Shown here: one piece after another, positions 45,786 to 54,370 of the stretch
How the letters are laid out: each line of letters begins with the position of its first letter
Position numbering within the stretch: the stretch's first letter is position 1
Source of the DNA: Pseudomonas fluorescens HK44
GTDB lineage: Bacteria; Pseudomonadota; Gammaproteobacteria; Pseudomonadales; Pseudomonadaceae
Direction: 5' to 3'
NCBI RefSeq assembly: GCF_000217955.3
Contig: NZ_AFOY02000023.1
Coordinates: 118,205-182,204, forward strand
DNA: 64,000 nt
Notes under the pieces: generated by a model
Database searches by the model: none
Told to the model about the DNA's origin: nothing
The model's input: the letters and a program-made list of their open reading frames with translations, nothing else
Position numbers and translations under genes: made by a program

Positions 45786-45816
45786 AGGATCAACCTTGCC
45801 ACGCGGGCAAGGTCAA
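45786..45816 (-). promoter_or_regulatory. CueR-controlled copA promoter
   Basis: On the minus strand: -35 TTGACC, 19-bp spacer containing the dyad CTTGCC..GGCAAG, then -10 GATCCT. The overlong spacer with a central dyad is the MerR/CueR activation design and matches the E. coli copA arrangement. It is 30 bp upstream of the copA ATG. Confidence 0.87.
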
Positions 45817-45822
45817 GCGCTA

Positions 45823-45911
45823 TGTAGGAGCAAGGCTTGCCCGCGATGAACGATGATGCGGTTGGCCTGAACCACCGCGTTGCCTGCATCGCGGGCAAGC
45901 CACGCTCCCAC
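45823..45911. repeat. REP-like inverted pair, family C
   Basis: TGTAGGAGCAAGGCTTGCCC at 45823 and inverted GCATCGCGGGCAAGCCACGC at 45887-45906. Same family as 56958-57048, with a partly diverged second arm (CACGCTCCCACAG). Confidence 0.8.
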
Positions 45912-45925
45912 AGAAAACGGGTGGA

Positions 45926-46303
45926 TCAATACCCCAGCGCGGCGGGCTTGAGGTACATGCCTTGCTGATTCATGGCAATGCGGAATTTCAACAGGTCACC
46001 CGCCCGCAGCGTGATGTTCTGCGAACCCGGTGCCAGCATCCCGGCACTGCAACCTGGCGCCTGGCCGGGCAGCAGTTTGAGCCGCAAGGAGTAGTTACCC
46101 GGCGGCAAATTGAACGAGGTGCTTTGCTCCTGGAACAACCGCGCTGACAACTGATCCTGGATGTACACGCCAATCTCGCACGAGGTCGCGACTTCCAGGC
46201 GCTCGCGAGAAATGATCAACACACCGTAGTCTTCGGCATTGACCGAGGGCGCAGCGGCGAAAAGACTGAGCATGCTGAATAGGCTGAAAGCTGACCAGCG
46301 CAT
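45926..46303 (-). CDS. Small secreted protein between copA and copZ
   Basis: 125 residues. Signal peptide MRWSAFSLFSMLSLFAAAPSVNA is followed by a mature domain of about 100 residues (YGVLIISRERLEVATSCEIGVYIQ, FNLPPGNYSLRLKLLP, AGDLLKFRIAMNQQGM). It has three cysteine-type positions, two in the mature part (TSCEIG, APGCSAG), which could form a disulfide. No family is recognised. A ribosome site (AGGAG) precedes the ATG; an upstream GTG at 46402 lies in the CueR box of copZ and is rejected. A copper-stress role is suggested by neighbours only. Confidence 0.72.
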   Translation of the reverse strand: MRWSAFSLFSMLSLFAAAPSVNAEDYGVLIISRERLEVATSCEIGVYIQDQLSARLFQEQSTSFNLPPGNYSLRLKLLPGQAPGCSAGMLAPGSQNITLRAGDLLKFRIAMNQQGMYLKPAALGY

Positions 46304-46389
46304 GGCTGCATCTCCTGCTTTTGAGTCATTGATGGCGAAGCTTGGCCGAGCGCGGCGATGATTGCCAGCCCGGCAGATCAAAGCAGAAC

Positions 46390-46420
46390 TTGACCTTGCC
46401 ACGGTGGCAAGCTCAAGACT
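46390..46420 (+). promoter_or_regulatory. CueR-controlled copZ promoter
   Basis: -35 TTGACC, 19-bp spacer with dyad TTGCCAC-GGTGGCAAG, -10 AAGACT, 30 bp before the copZ ATG. It shares the TTGACCTTGCC core with the copA promoter. Confidence 0.83.
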
Positions 46421-46449
46421 GACTTCAACCTCATCAAAGGAGCTCTCTC

Positions 46450-46650
46450 ATGCAAGTATTCAACGTTCAAGGAATGTCGTGCGGTCACTGTGTGCGGGCC
46501 ATTACCCAAGCGCTGCAAGCCAAGGATCCGGCGGCCGGTGTTCGGGTCGACCTCGCAACGAAGGAGGTTGGCGTCGAGAGCGGTGAACTGTCTGCTGAAG
46601 AAGTCATCAACCTGATCAGAGAAGAAGGTTATGAAGTGACGCTGGCCTGA
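46450..46650 (+). CDS. copZ: Copper chaperone CopZ (heavy-metal-associated domain)
   Basis: 66 residues, a single ferredoxin-like HMA domain with metal motif GMSCGHCVRAI (CxxC). It carries Cu(I) to CopA and CueR. The GHC form with a His between the cysteines resembles Pseudomonas CopZ1. It is monocistronic and divergent from the unknown secreted gene. Its promoter carries a CueR box, so it is induced with copA. Ribosome site AAAGGAG lies 7 nt before the ATG. Confidence 0.92.
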   Translation: MQVFNVQGMSCGHCVRAITQALQAKDPAAGVRVDLATKEVGVESGELSAEEVINLIREEGYEVTLA

Positions 46651-46744
46651 ACCTTTTTAATAGTTAGCGACCTATCTGAATGTTCAAGGCGTCCAGGCGC
46701 GGCTAGACTGTGGGGCTGCCGACTGACGTATCACTGGACGCCTG

Positions 46745-47938
46745 ATGAACCTCCGCACCCTTCTGATTCTTGGCGCCTTGAGCGCTTTCGGGCCGCTGGC
46801 CATCGACTTCTATCTGCCAGCCTTCCCGGCCATGGCGGCAGCTTTCGGTACTGATGAAAAACATGTCCAGTTGACCCTGGCAGCCTATTTCCTGGGCTTG
46901 TCGATTGGTCAGTTGGCTTATGGCCCGGTGGCCGATCGCTTCGGCAGACGCATTCCATTGCTGGTGGGCGTCGGTCTGTTCACTCTGGCCTCGTTGGTGT
47001 GTGCGTTTGCGCCAAGCCTTGAGTGGCTGATCGCGGCCCGTTTCGTTCAGGCGTTGGGCGGCTGCGCCGGGATGGTGATTTCCCGCGCGGTGGTCAGCGA
47101 CAAGTGCGACGCGGTGGGTTCGGCGAAAGTCTTTTCCCAGCTGATGCTGGTGATGGGCCTGGCCCCGATTCTTGCGCCAATGCTCGGCGGTCTGCTGGTC
47201 AACCTGTATGGCTGGCAATCGATCTTTATCGCCTTGACGGTGTTCAGCGCATTGTCAGCCCTGGCGGTTGCCGTGGGCCTGCCGGAAAGCTTGCCGGCCA
47301 ACCAGCCACGTCAACCATTGTCGGGTGCCCTGCGCCAGTACGGTCGGCTGCTGTCGGACAGGATCTTTCTCGGACATGCCTTGACCGGTGGCATCGCGAT
47401 TGCCGGGATGTTTGCCTACATCGCCGGTTCGCCTTTCGTGTTCATCAAGCTTTACGGTGTCCCGGCCGAGCACTTTGGCTGGCTGTTCGGCACCAATGCG
47501 GCGGGCTTCATTCTGGTGGCGCAGGTCAATGCCCGGTTGCTCTCCAAGCGCGGCCCGGCCTTCTTGCTGGCGCGCACCGTATGGATTTATCTGGCGGCAG
47601 GCTTGACCTTGCTGGCGGTCAGTTCACTGCATACCGAGCATTTGTGGCCGTTGCTGATCCCGCTGTTCATCTGCATCGCAAGCCTGGGTTGCATCATTCC
47701 CAATGCGTCGGCGTGCACCATGAGCGGACAGGGCGCGCGCGCAGGCAGCGCTTCGGCGATGCTCGGTTGCTTGCAGTTCAGTGTTGCCGCTGGAGCGGCG
47801 GCGTTGGTGGGCGTACTGCACGACGGCACAGCGATGCCGATGGCGATGGTCATCAGCCTGTGCGGAATATTAGTGGTGAGCGTCGCGATGCTCACCCGTC
47901 GGCTGCAAGTTGCCCGGGCAGCGCAAGCCGTGACTTGA
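46745..47938 (+). CDS. Bcr/CflA family multidrug exporter (MFS)
   Basis: 397 residues with 12 membrane helices. The family fingerprints are GPLAIDFYLPAFPAMAAAF (motif D1), YGPVADRFGRRIPLLVG (motif A) and APMLGGLLVNLYGWQSIF (motif C, antiporter). It probably exports a drug such as bicyclomycin or chloramphenicol, or a metabolite. It ends 1 bp before the stop of a small minus-strand gene. Confidence 0.9.
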   Translation: MNLRTLLILGALSAFGPLAIDFYLPAFPAMAAAFGTDEKHVQLTLAAYFLGLSIGQLAYGPVADRFGRRIPLLVGVGLFTLASLVCAFAPSLEWLIAARFVQALGGCAGMVISRAVVSDKCDAVGSAKVFSQLMLVMGLAPILAPMLGGLLVNLYGWQSIFIALTVFSALSALAVAVGLPESLPANQPRQPLSGALRQYGRLLSDRIFLGHALTGGIAIAGMFAYIAGSPFVFIKLYGVPAEHFGWLFGTNAAGFILVAQVNARLLSKRGPAFLLARTVWIYLAAGLTLLAVSSLHTEHLWPLLIPLFICIASLGCIIPNASACTMSGQGARAGSASAMLGCLQFSVAAGAAALVGVLHDGTAMPMAMVISLCGILVVSVAMLTRRLQVARAAQAVT

Positions 47939-47939
47939 G

Positions 47940-48110
47940 TCAGCCGGTTGCTCGTTGCTGGCGTTCGGGGAGTTGATGAGGAGCGTGCAAGCGAGCCTCG
48001 AGGGTCGAGGTAAAAGCGCGAGCTTCGGCTTCACTGCGGAAGTTCACCGCGTGGTTGTCCAGGCGGACCTGCCACTGGGATTTTGCCAATTCTTTTATCA
48101 GGATCTTCAT
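47940..48110 (-). CDS. Small conserved-looking cytoplasmic protein
   Basis: 56 residues: MKILIKELAKSQWQVRLDNHAVNFRSEAEARAF, then a variable tail with His/Arg/Gln. The pattern of a beta-hairpin plus a short helix (VRLDNHAVNFRSEAEARAFTSTLEARL) suggests a folded mini-domain. It has a ribosome site (AGGAAG) and ATG at 48110. It is convergent with the exporter gene, 1 bp between stops. The function is unknown. Confidence 0.65.
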   Translation of the reverse strand: MKILIKELAKSQWQVRLDNHAVNFRSEAEARAFTSTLEARLHAPHQLPERQQRATG

Positions 48111-48246
48111 TGCTGACTTCCTCACCTAAAAGACTGCATTGCGGGAAGCTCGATTGTAGACCTGAATCAAATCGGATTTGTGACGCGGATCAACTCCTCA
48201 GACTGACGGTGTGCGTCGTTTCTGAAACAGCAAGCGGAACACACCG

Positions 48247-49272
48247 TCATCTAAAACCCTGGAAGCCTTCGAGGACGATCTTGCCCCTGGATGTGCCGCT
48301 TTCCAGCAGTGCATGGGCGCGGCGCAGGTTGGCCGCGTTGATCGTGCCAAAGTGTTCGCCGACCGTGGTTTTCAATGTGCCTGCGTCGATCAGCCCGGCC
48401 ACCCGGTTCAGTAGCTTGTGCTGTTCGAGCATGTCGGCGGTTTCGAACAGCGAGCGGGTGTACATGAATTCCCAGTGCAACGACAGGCTCTTGCGTTTTA
48501 GCCTGGTGACATCCAGTGCCTTCGGATCATCGATCAGCGCAAGCTTGCCTTGAGGCGCGAGGGCTTCGACCAGTTGTTCGAAGTGCTGGTCGGTTTCGGT
48601 CAGGCTGGCGACGTGTGTCACCTGAGGGTGGCCTGCGCGCTTGAGTTCTTCGCTCAGCGGTTGGCTGTGATCGATCACCAGGTTTGCGCCCAGTTCGCGT
48701 ACCCAGCTTTGGGTCTGCGGGCGAGAGGCAGTACCGATGACGTTCAGTGCGGTGAGCTGACTGGCCAGTTGAGTCAGGATCGAGCCCACACCACCGGCGG
48801 CGCCGACGATCAGCAGGCTTTGGCCTTGAGCGGTCTTGCCTTCGCGCACTTGCAGGCGTTCGAACAGCAACTCCCACGCAGTGATCGCGGTCAGCGGTAG
48901 CGCGGCGGCTTAGGCGAAACTCAGGGACGTTGGCATATGGCCGACAATGCGCTCGTCCACCACATGCAGTTCGCTGTTGCCACCTGCGCGCGCGATGGAG
49001 CCCGCGTAGTAAACCTTGTCACCGGCCTTGAACAGACTGACGTCGCTGCCGACCGCCTTGACCACGCCGGCCACATCCCAGCCCAGCACTTTTGCCGCGC
49101 CATCTTCAGGCGCGACATTCTGGCGAATCTTGGTGTCCACCGGATTGACCGAGATGGCTTTGACTTCAACCAGCAAATCCCGTTTGCCTGGAACCGGCTC
49201 GGGCAGATCGATGTCTTGCAGCGATTCTGGATCGTTGATAGGTAGCGAACGGTAGTAGGCAATGGCTTTCAT
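48247..49272 (-). pseudogene. Zinc-type alcohol dehydrogenase-like gene with internal stop
   Basis: Medium-chain reductase of the quinone-oxidoreductase branch, 342 codons. The N-terminal part is MKAIAYYRSLPINDPES, GWDVAGVVKAVG. A single in-frame TAA at 48910-48912 falls in LSFA*AAALPLT, where a Glu codon (GAA) is expected, then the NAD(P) site LIVGAAGGVGS continues in the same frame. One substitution explains the break. The rest of the frame is intact to the stop at 48247. It is divergent from the LysR regulator at 49388, which probably controlled it. A readthrough or restart product is possible but unlikely to be active. Confidence 0.88.
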
Positions 49273-49387
49273 GGGGGATTTCTCACGGATCATTCGATGG
49301 CATGGATGATTGGTGATTTCTCTTGAAGATAAAACCGGCTAAAAGAACAGTCTCTTTCAATATTTTTTTGATAATGCAGGTGGGTTG

Positions 49388-50317
49388 ATGCTGCGTTTCG
49401 ACGATTTGCAGTTGTTTGTGCGTGCCGCAGATCTGGGCAGCTTGTCTGCGGCGGCGCGGGTCATGGACCTGTCGGCGGCGGTGGCCAGTGCTGCGTTGAA
49501 GCGGATCGAACAGCAATTGGGCGCGCGGTTGCTGGCGCGTTCGACCCGCAGCCTGCGTCTGACCGCAGAGGGCGAAGGCTTCCTTGAATATGCCCGCGCA
49601 GCACTGGGCAATCTGGATGAAGGGCGTCGTTTGCTGGCCAGCGGACAGGATCAGGTCAGCGGCGTATTGCAGCTGTCGGCACCTTCGGACTTCGGTCGCA
49701 ATTTACTGCTGCCGTGGCTGGATGAATTCCAGCGCGAGCATCCAAAACTGACGGTGCGCCTGCTGTTGGGAGACCGGATTGCCGATCTGTTCCGCCAACC
49801 GGTGGACATTGCCCTGCGCTACGGGGAGCCGGAAGACTCAAGCCTGGTGGCGCTGCCGATCGCCGCGGACAACCGTCGCGTGTTGTGTGCTGCACCGAAC
49901 TATCTCGCACGGCATGGCGAACCGCGCCAGCTGGAGCAACTGGCCCAGCACAATTGCCTGTTGTACATGCTGGGCAGCCGGGTTCACGACCACTGGAGTT
50001 TTCATGACGGTAAACGGGAGGTGAGCCTGACCGTCAGCGGTGATCGCTTCAGTGATGACGCGGACATAGTGCGTCTGTGGGCGGTGGCCGGTGCCGGAAT
50101 TGCCTACAAGTCCTGGCTGGATGTAGCCGGCGATGTATTGGCCGGGCGCTTGAAGGTGCTGATGCCGACGCTGCACTGCGAGCGCGCACCGCTGAATTTG
50201 CTGTGCGCCCATCGCGCTCAATTGAGTAAGCCGGTGAACCTGCTGAGTGAAATGCTCAAGTCACGATGTGCCCAATTGTCGGCTCAATGGCCAGCAATGA
50301 TCGGTGCGGGCGAGTAG
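49388..50317 (+). CDS. LysR-family transcriptional regulator
   Basis: 309 residues. The N-terminal winged helix is MLRFDDLQLFVRAADLGSLSAAARVMDLSAAVASAALKRIEQQLG, followed by a substrate-binding domain with the typical YGEPEDSSLVALPI and DADIVRLWAVAGAGIAYKS. It matches the subgroup next to alcohol dehydrogenase or oxidoreductase genes. It is divergent from the broken dehydrogenase (115-bp gap), so it is the likely local regulator. Start at 49388, with AGGTGGG in front. Confidence 0.9.
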   Translation: MLRFDDLQLFVRAADLGSLSAAARVMDLSAAVASAALKRIEQQLGARLLARSTRSLRLTAEGEGFLEYARAALGNLDEGRRLLASGQDQVSGVLQLSAPSDFGRNLLLPWLDEFQREHPKLTVRLLLGDRIADLFRQPVDIALRYGEPEDSSLVALPIAADNRRVLCAAPNYLARHGEPRQLEQLAQHNCLLYMLGSRVHDHWSFHDGKREVSLTVSGDRFSDDADIVRLWAVAGAGIAYKSWLDVAGDVLAGRLKVLMPTLHCERAPLNLLCAHRAQLSKPVNLLSEMLKSRCAQLSAQWPAMIGAGE

Positions 50318-50634
50318 TCGCACGTAAATAGGGAAAATTCTGGCAGGAACTATCACCTCCAAAAGCTTCCGGCGGACAGGAACCGAAGATCATCGCGCAT
50401 ATACTAACGTCCGCCTGGTGTCGCACCGTTGTCAGCGAAGTTGCGAAGCCTCGCTCCAAGCGGTTGGACGCTGTGCCGATCATTATTCAGCCCGGTCGGG
50501 TTTTTCGAAGAGATTCGTCGCATCCGTTGGTTACACCGCCCGGCTTTTGGCGGTTTTCACGCCTTGGCCGGCAGCACATTACTGGTCAAGATGTCCCAGA
50601 GCAGTAGACAAATGATTCAACAGGGAGTGAATAC
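50318..50634. other. Intergenic region with a terminator-like hairpin
   Basis: 317 bp between the LysR gene and the ArsR-type gene. A stem ACCGCC / GGCGGT followed by TTTTC at 50534-50556 looks like a short attenuator or terminator. The remaining sequence should hold the promoter of the 50635 gene. No small ORF is supported. Confidence 0.4.
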
Positions 50635-51369
50635 ATGGAACATGCACCTTGCATCAGCCAGATAGCCACGTTGCTGGCAGACCCGAAGCGTAGCGCGATG
50701 ATGTGGGCCTTGATGGACGGTACTGCACGGCAATCCGAGGAGTTGGCATTGCTGGCAGGCTTGTCGCCGTCGTCGGCCAATGCGCACCTGGGGCGTTTGT
50801 CCAGCGGTGGACTGTTGAAAGTCGAGGAGCGTGGGCGCAAGCGGTTTTTCCGGCTTGCGGCTCCCGAAATCGGTGCGGCGGTTGAAGCGCTGGCCAGCGC
50901 CACTCTGGCCAGTTTGCCAGGCAAGGTTCCAGAGTTGCTCAAACGCACCAGCCCATTGACGAAAGTGCGTACGGCGCCTTCGTCATTGCTTCGGGCCAGG
51001 CTCTGTGAAGACCATCTGGGGGGAAGCCTGGCAGCCGATCTGTATCAGCGAATGCTCGATGCCGGCTGGATCGAACAGCTGGACAAGCGTGTCATCGTGA
51101 CCCACAAAGGCGCCAATCGGCTGGCAACCCACGGCGTGTTCATTCAGGCCCTGGCCCACAGCACCTCGCGCGTAGTCTGCGCCTGTCCTGACTGGAGCGA
51201 GCGTCGACCGCACCTGGGCGGCACACTGGGGGCGGCGGTGTTGCAGCTGTTCATGCAGTCGGGCTGGTTGAATCTGCCCGGCGACACGCGTGTTCTGCAG
51301 ATCACCGCGGCCGGTCAGCGTGAAATCGATCAGTTCGCCAAAGAGGCCGAGTTGGAAATGGCGCTCTAG
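50635..51369 (+). CDS. ArsR/SmtB-type winged-helix regulator
   Basis: 244 residues. An N-terminal ArsR-type HTH (CISQIATLLADPKRSAMMWALMDG, LSPSSANAHLGRLSSGGLL, RKRFFRL) is followed by a longer C-terminal domain with paired cysteines (VVCACPDWSERRPHLGG). This two-domain form is typical of Pseudomonas ArsR-like regulators not devoted to arsenic. It precedes an MFS transporter gene by 134 bp on the same strand. Regulation of that transporter is likely. The ligand is unknown. Confidence 0.85.
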   Translation: MEHAPCISQIATLLADPKRSAMMWALMDGTARQSEELALLAGLSPSSANAHLGRLSSGGLLKVEERGRKRFFRLAAPEIGAAVEALASATLASLPGKVPELLKRTSPLTKVRTAPSSLLRARLCEDHLGGSLAADLYQRMLDAGWIEQLDKRVIVTHKGANRLATHGVFIQALAHSTSRVVCACPDWSERRPHLGGTLGAAVLQLFMQSGWLNLPGDTRVLQITAAGQREIDQFAKEAELEMAL

Positions 51370-51503
51370 CAGCCCTTGAAATCGACGTCTGTGGCCAGAG
51401 GTTTCAGACGTCGCTCAGAGCTGTGGCCGGGTCGTATCCAGCAATAGTGACCCCAGGCGATCCCGCACACTCGATTCGAGGATTATCGAATGGGGGATAC
51501 GGC

Positions 51504-52886
51504 ATGGAAACGCAAGGCTATAGCGCGGCAGAACGTCTGGAACGACTGCCCATCAGCGGTTATCACCGGATCATTTTCATCATCATCGCCCTGGCGTTTT
51601 TCTTCGACTCCATGGACCTGGCGATGATGACATTCCTCTTGGGGTCGATCAAAGCCGAGTTCGCTCTGAGCACGGCGCAGGCCGGATTGCTGGCCAGTTC
51701 GAGCTTCTTCGGTATGGTGCTTGGCGCGTCTTTGTCCGGGATGCTTGCCGACCGCTTCGGGCGCAAACCGGTGTTTCAGTGGAGCATCGTGTTGTGGGGC
51801 ATCGCCAGTTACCTCTGTTCTACGGCGCAAAGCGTCGAGACGTTGACGCTGTTTCGGGTTCTTCTGGGGATCGGCATGGGCATGGAATTTCCGATTGCCC
51901 AATCGATGTTGTCCGAATTGATCCCGGCCAAACGGCGCGGGCGCTACATCGCGTTGATGGATGGCTTCTGGCCGCTGGGTTTTGTCGCGGCGGGCGTGGT
52001 GTCCTACTTCCTGTTACCGCTGGTTGGCTGGCGCGACATCTTCCTGGTGCTGGCAGTGCCAGCGGTGTTTGTCCTGGCGATCCGCTTCTTCATTCCCGAG
52101 TCACCACGCTGGCTGGCACAGGCCGGGCACCACGTGGCAGCGGACCGGGTTTTGCAGCGTATTGAAGACAAGGTGCGGGGCTCGCTGGGGCGCGCCGATC
52201 TGCCGGAGCCGATTCGTTTGCCTAGAGTCGAGAGTCGTCCGGGGCACTTTCTTTCGGCCTTGAATGAAATCTGGTCACCCTTGTATCGCCAACGCACAAT
52301 GATGATCTGGAGCGTCTGGTTTTTTGCCTTGCTTGGCTTCTATGGCCTGACGTCCTGGCTCAGCGCATTGCTGCAACAGTCAGGGTTTGCCGTGACTCAG
52401 TCGGTGTATTACACCGTGCTGATTTCCCTTGGCGGGATTCCCGGCTTTCTCATGGCTGCCTGGCTGGTGGAGCGTTGGGGGCGCAAGCCGGTGTGCATCA
52501 TCACCTTGCTCGGTGGTGGAGTGATGGCGTTTTTGTATGGGCAGAGCGCGGTGTTTGGCGGCAACGTCAGCCTGTTGATCAGTTCGGGCCTGCTGATGCA
52601 GTTCTTCCTGTTCGGCATGTGGGCCGTGCTCTACACCTATACCCCGGAGCTCTATCCCACTTCGGCGCGAGCCACCGGTTCCGGATTTGCCTCGGCGATT
52701 GGCCGGGTTGGCTCGTTGCTCGGGCCATTGGTCACCGGGCTGGTGTTCCCGATAACGGGGCAGGGCGGGGTATTCGCCTTGGGCGCGATGTGTTTCGCCA
52801 TTGCCGCGGGCGTGGTCTGGTTGTTCGGAATGGAGACGCAGGGCAAGACGCTGGAGGAGTTGAGCGAGGTCGCGCAAGTCGGTTAA
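51504..52886 (+). CDS. MFS transporter (NiaP-like or aromatic acid:H+ symporter type)
   Basis: 460 residues, 12 membrane helices. The signatures are FFFDSMDLAMMTFLL, LADRFGRKPVFQW (motif A), FRVLLGIGMGMEFPIAQSML and LIPAKRRGRYIALMDG. The second-half SAxR-type motif is PTSARATGSGFASAIGRVG. This is the sugar-porter or aromatic-acid / NiaP arrangement. Substrate is uncertain: a small organic acid, nicotinate, or sugar. ATG at 51504 has GGGGGAT before it. The upstream ArsR gene is the likely regulator. A family B REP follows the stop. Confidence 0.88.
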   Translation: METQGYSAAERLERLPISGYHRIIFIIIALAFFFDSMDLAMMTFLLGSIKAEFALSTAQAGLLASSSFFGMVLGASLSGMLADRFGRKPVFQWSIVLWGIASYLCSTAQSVETLTLFRVLLGIGMGMEFPIAQSMLSELIPAKRRGRYIALMDGFWPLGFVAAGVVSYFLLPLVGWRDIFLVLAVPAVFVLAIRFFIPESPRWLAQAGHHVAADRVLQRIEDKVRGSLGRADLPEPIRLPRVESRPGHFLSALNEIWSPLYRQRTMMIWSVWFFALLGFYGLTSWLSALLQQSGFAVTQSVYYTVLISLGGIPGFLMAAWLVERWGRKPVCIITLLGGGVMAFLYGQSAVFGGNVSLLISSGLLMQFFLFGMWAVLYTYTPELYPTSARATGSGFASAIGRVGSLLGPLVTGLVFPITGQGGVFALGAMCFAIAAGVVWLFGMETQGKTLEELSEVAQVG

Positions 52887-52898
52887 ACACCGATTCAA

Positions 52899-53003
52899 TG
52901 GGGGAGCGAGCCTGCTCGCGATGGCGGACTGACATTCAACATTGGTATTGAATGTTATGGCCTCATCGTCGGATCGCCGCCCGGAGCAAGCTCGCTCCCA
53001 CAT
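52899..53003. repeat. REP-like inverted pair, family B, next to the IS110 element
   Basis: TGGGGGAGCGAGCCTGCTCG at 52899 and the inverted GAGCAAGCTCGCTCCCACA ending at 53002. The second arm (GCTCCCACA at 52994-53002) abuts the left end of the IS. The pair is longer and more diverged than the others and contains an AT-rich dyad (ATTCAACATTGGTATTGAAT). Confidence 0.75.
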
Positions 53004-53017
53004 CTATGGTTACCCCC

Positions 53018-53283
53018 TTTTCTGCAATACTGTTTTTGATGCGTGTTTGGCTTGCTTTCATCTATCCGGCGTCTGTGTGGGGTGGCAACCCCGCGCCTCG
53101 ATGAGAATCGATGCCTAACGATCCTAATTATTCGAACGGCCTTTCAGCCGTGTGGGAGCTCAGGGTTGTCGTCAGGCCGGTTAGCCGTTCACGTCATCTG
53201 TTATCCAGCATCGCAAAACCAGGTGGGTGGTGCTCGGGTGACAGCAGGGTCAGGCGTTCATCGCGGTTGGCCCTGCATCAAAT
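53018..53283 (-). ncRNA. Candidate bridge RNA region of the IS110 element
   Basis: 266 bp with no ORF. Three small stems are visible: 53079-53092 (GGGGT-GGCA-ACCCC), 53098-53111 (TCGAT-GAGA-ATCGA) and 53136-53151 (ACGGC-CTTTCA-GCCGT). Beside the third stem, 53151-53159 reads TGTGGGAGC, identical to the REP arm abutting the insertion (GCTCCCACA at 52994-53002, complementary strand). IS110-family elements are known to encode a structured RNA that bridges donor and target DNA; in IS1111 it lies 3' of the transposase. The position and match suit that. The exact ends are not determined. Confidence 0.5.
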
Positions 53284-54275
53284 TCAGTGTGGTGGGCCAG
53301 CAATCGCCCAGGCGATCCTTGCCAGCTTGTTGGCCAGCGCGCAGACCACATGGTTGGAGTGATGGTGGGCCAATAGCTGCCGGACCCAGTCCGCCAGCCA
53401 GCCTTTCTGTCGGTCCAGTTGCATCAGGTAAACACGGGCACATTGGACAAGCAGGCGCCGCTGGTTGCGATCACCTCGCTTGCTGATGCCCAGCAGGACG
53501 GTCTTGCCGCCCGTAGAATGCTGTTTGGGTATCAGCCCGATTGAGGCCGAATAGCCTCGGCCGCATTTGAACTGCTTGCCATCGCCCAATTCGGCAGCCA
53601 GGACGCTGGAGGTGATCGGGCCTACGCAGGGCATGGTCATCAAACGAGCCGCCAGATCATCTTCGGCGGCCTGGCATTCCACTTCCTTGTCCAGCGTCTT
53701 GATCTGCCCATCCAGATAGGTGAAGTGCTCCTGCAACCTCGTCAGAAGTTTTTTGATGGGCACAGGAATTGAACTCGCTTCAAGCCGAGCGGGCAGTTCT
53801 TTGATGGGCTTGAAGCCTGTGGCCAGACTGACGCCGACCTCCAAAAGCGCTGCGTGAATCCGATTGACGGTCGCGGTGCGCTCTTTGATGAACGAATCGC
53901 GTGTCGAGTTGAGCATGGCCAGCAGCTGCTGAGCCTGGGTTTTGGGGTGTACAAAGCGCATTGTTGGACGAGTCGCCGCCTCGCAGATCGCCTCGGCATC
54001 AGCGAAGTCGTTTTTGTTGCTTTTCACGTAAGGGCGTACGAGATGCGGGGCAATGAGCTTGGGCGTATGTCCCAGCTTCGCGACCTCCTGCGCCATGAAG
54101 TGGGCTCCGCCGCAGGCTTCCATCACAACGGTGCAGGGTTCGAGATTCATCAGGTGCTGCATGAGCGCCGCACGAGTAAACTTTTTGCGGTAAACTCATG
54201 ACCACGATCATCTTGCGCGTGTAGATGGAAAGAGTGTTTTCCCAGATCGATGGCGGCAATAGCTACTTTGTTCAT
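53284..54275 (-). pseudogene. IS110-family transposase, frameshifted near the N-terminus
   Basis: Starts MNKVAIAAIDLGKHSFHLHAQ at 54275 with first catalytic Asp10, then GHE. A one-base deletion near 54194 shifts the frame; sequence resumes as YRKKFTRAALMQHL. The remaining RuvC-like residues follow (VVMEACGG, NKNDFADAEAI). The C-terminal Tnp20 domain is complete (MPCVGPITSSVLAAELGDG, KTVLLGISKRGD with the serine). The conserved length and order suggest recent inactivation. Programmed -1/+1 shifting is not usual in IS110, so it is treated as a broken copy, unless the base is a sequencing error. A downstream ATG at 54162 would lose the first Asp. Confidence 0.82.
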
Positions 54276-54370
54276 GGCAACGGTCTCCGATGAGCCCCCT
54301 GCGAAAGCTTAGTGGGCGATCACAGGGGGCGGCGGGGGTAGCCATTTCATTATTGGTTTTGCAGTGAAGC

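Larger units (their letters stand above)
53006..54345 (-). mobile_element. IS110-family (IS1111-like) insertion sequence
   Basis: About 1.34 kb. The bounds are set by a near-terminal inverted repeat: ATGGTTACCCCC at 53006-53017 and GGGGGTAGCCAT at 54334-54345 (11 of 12 match). A DEDD-type transposase on the minus strand fills most of it. The non-coding part past the transposase stop (53018-53283) is long and hairpin-rich, while the upstream flank is short (about 70 bp), the IS1111 layout. It lies against a REP and 26 bp from the adenine deaminase stop. True tips may extend a few bases beyond. The transposase is frameshifted. Confidence 0.82.

Noticed and set aside
53043..53486. 147-codon plus-strand ORF at the IS left side
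   Set aside because: Lies in the IS non-coding flank and antisense to the transposase C-terminus, with no domain.
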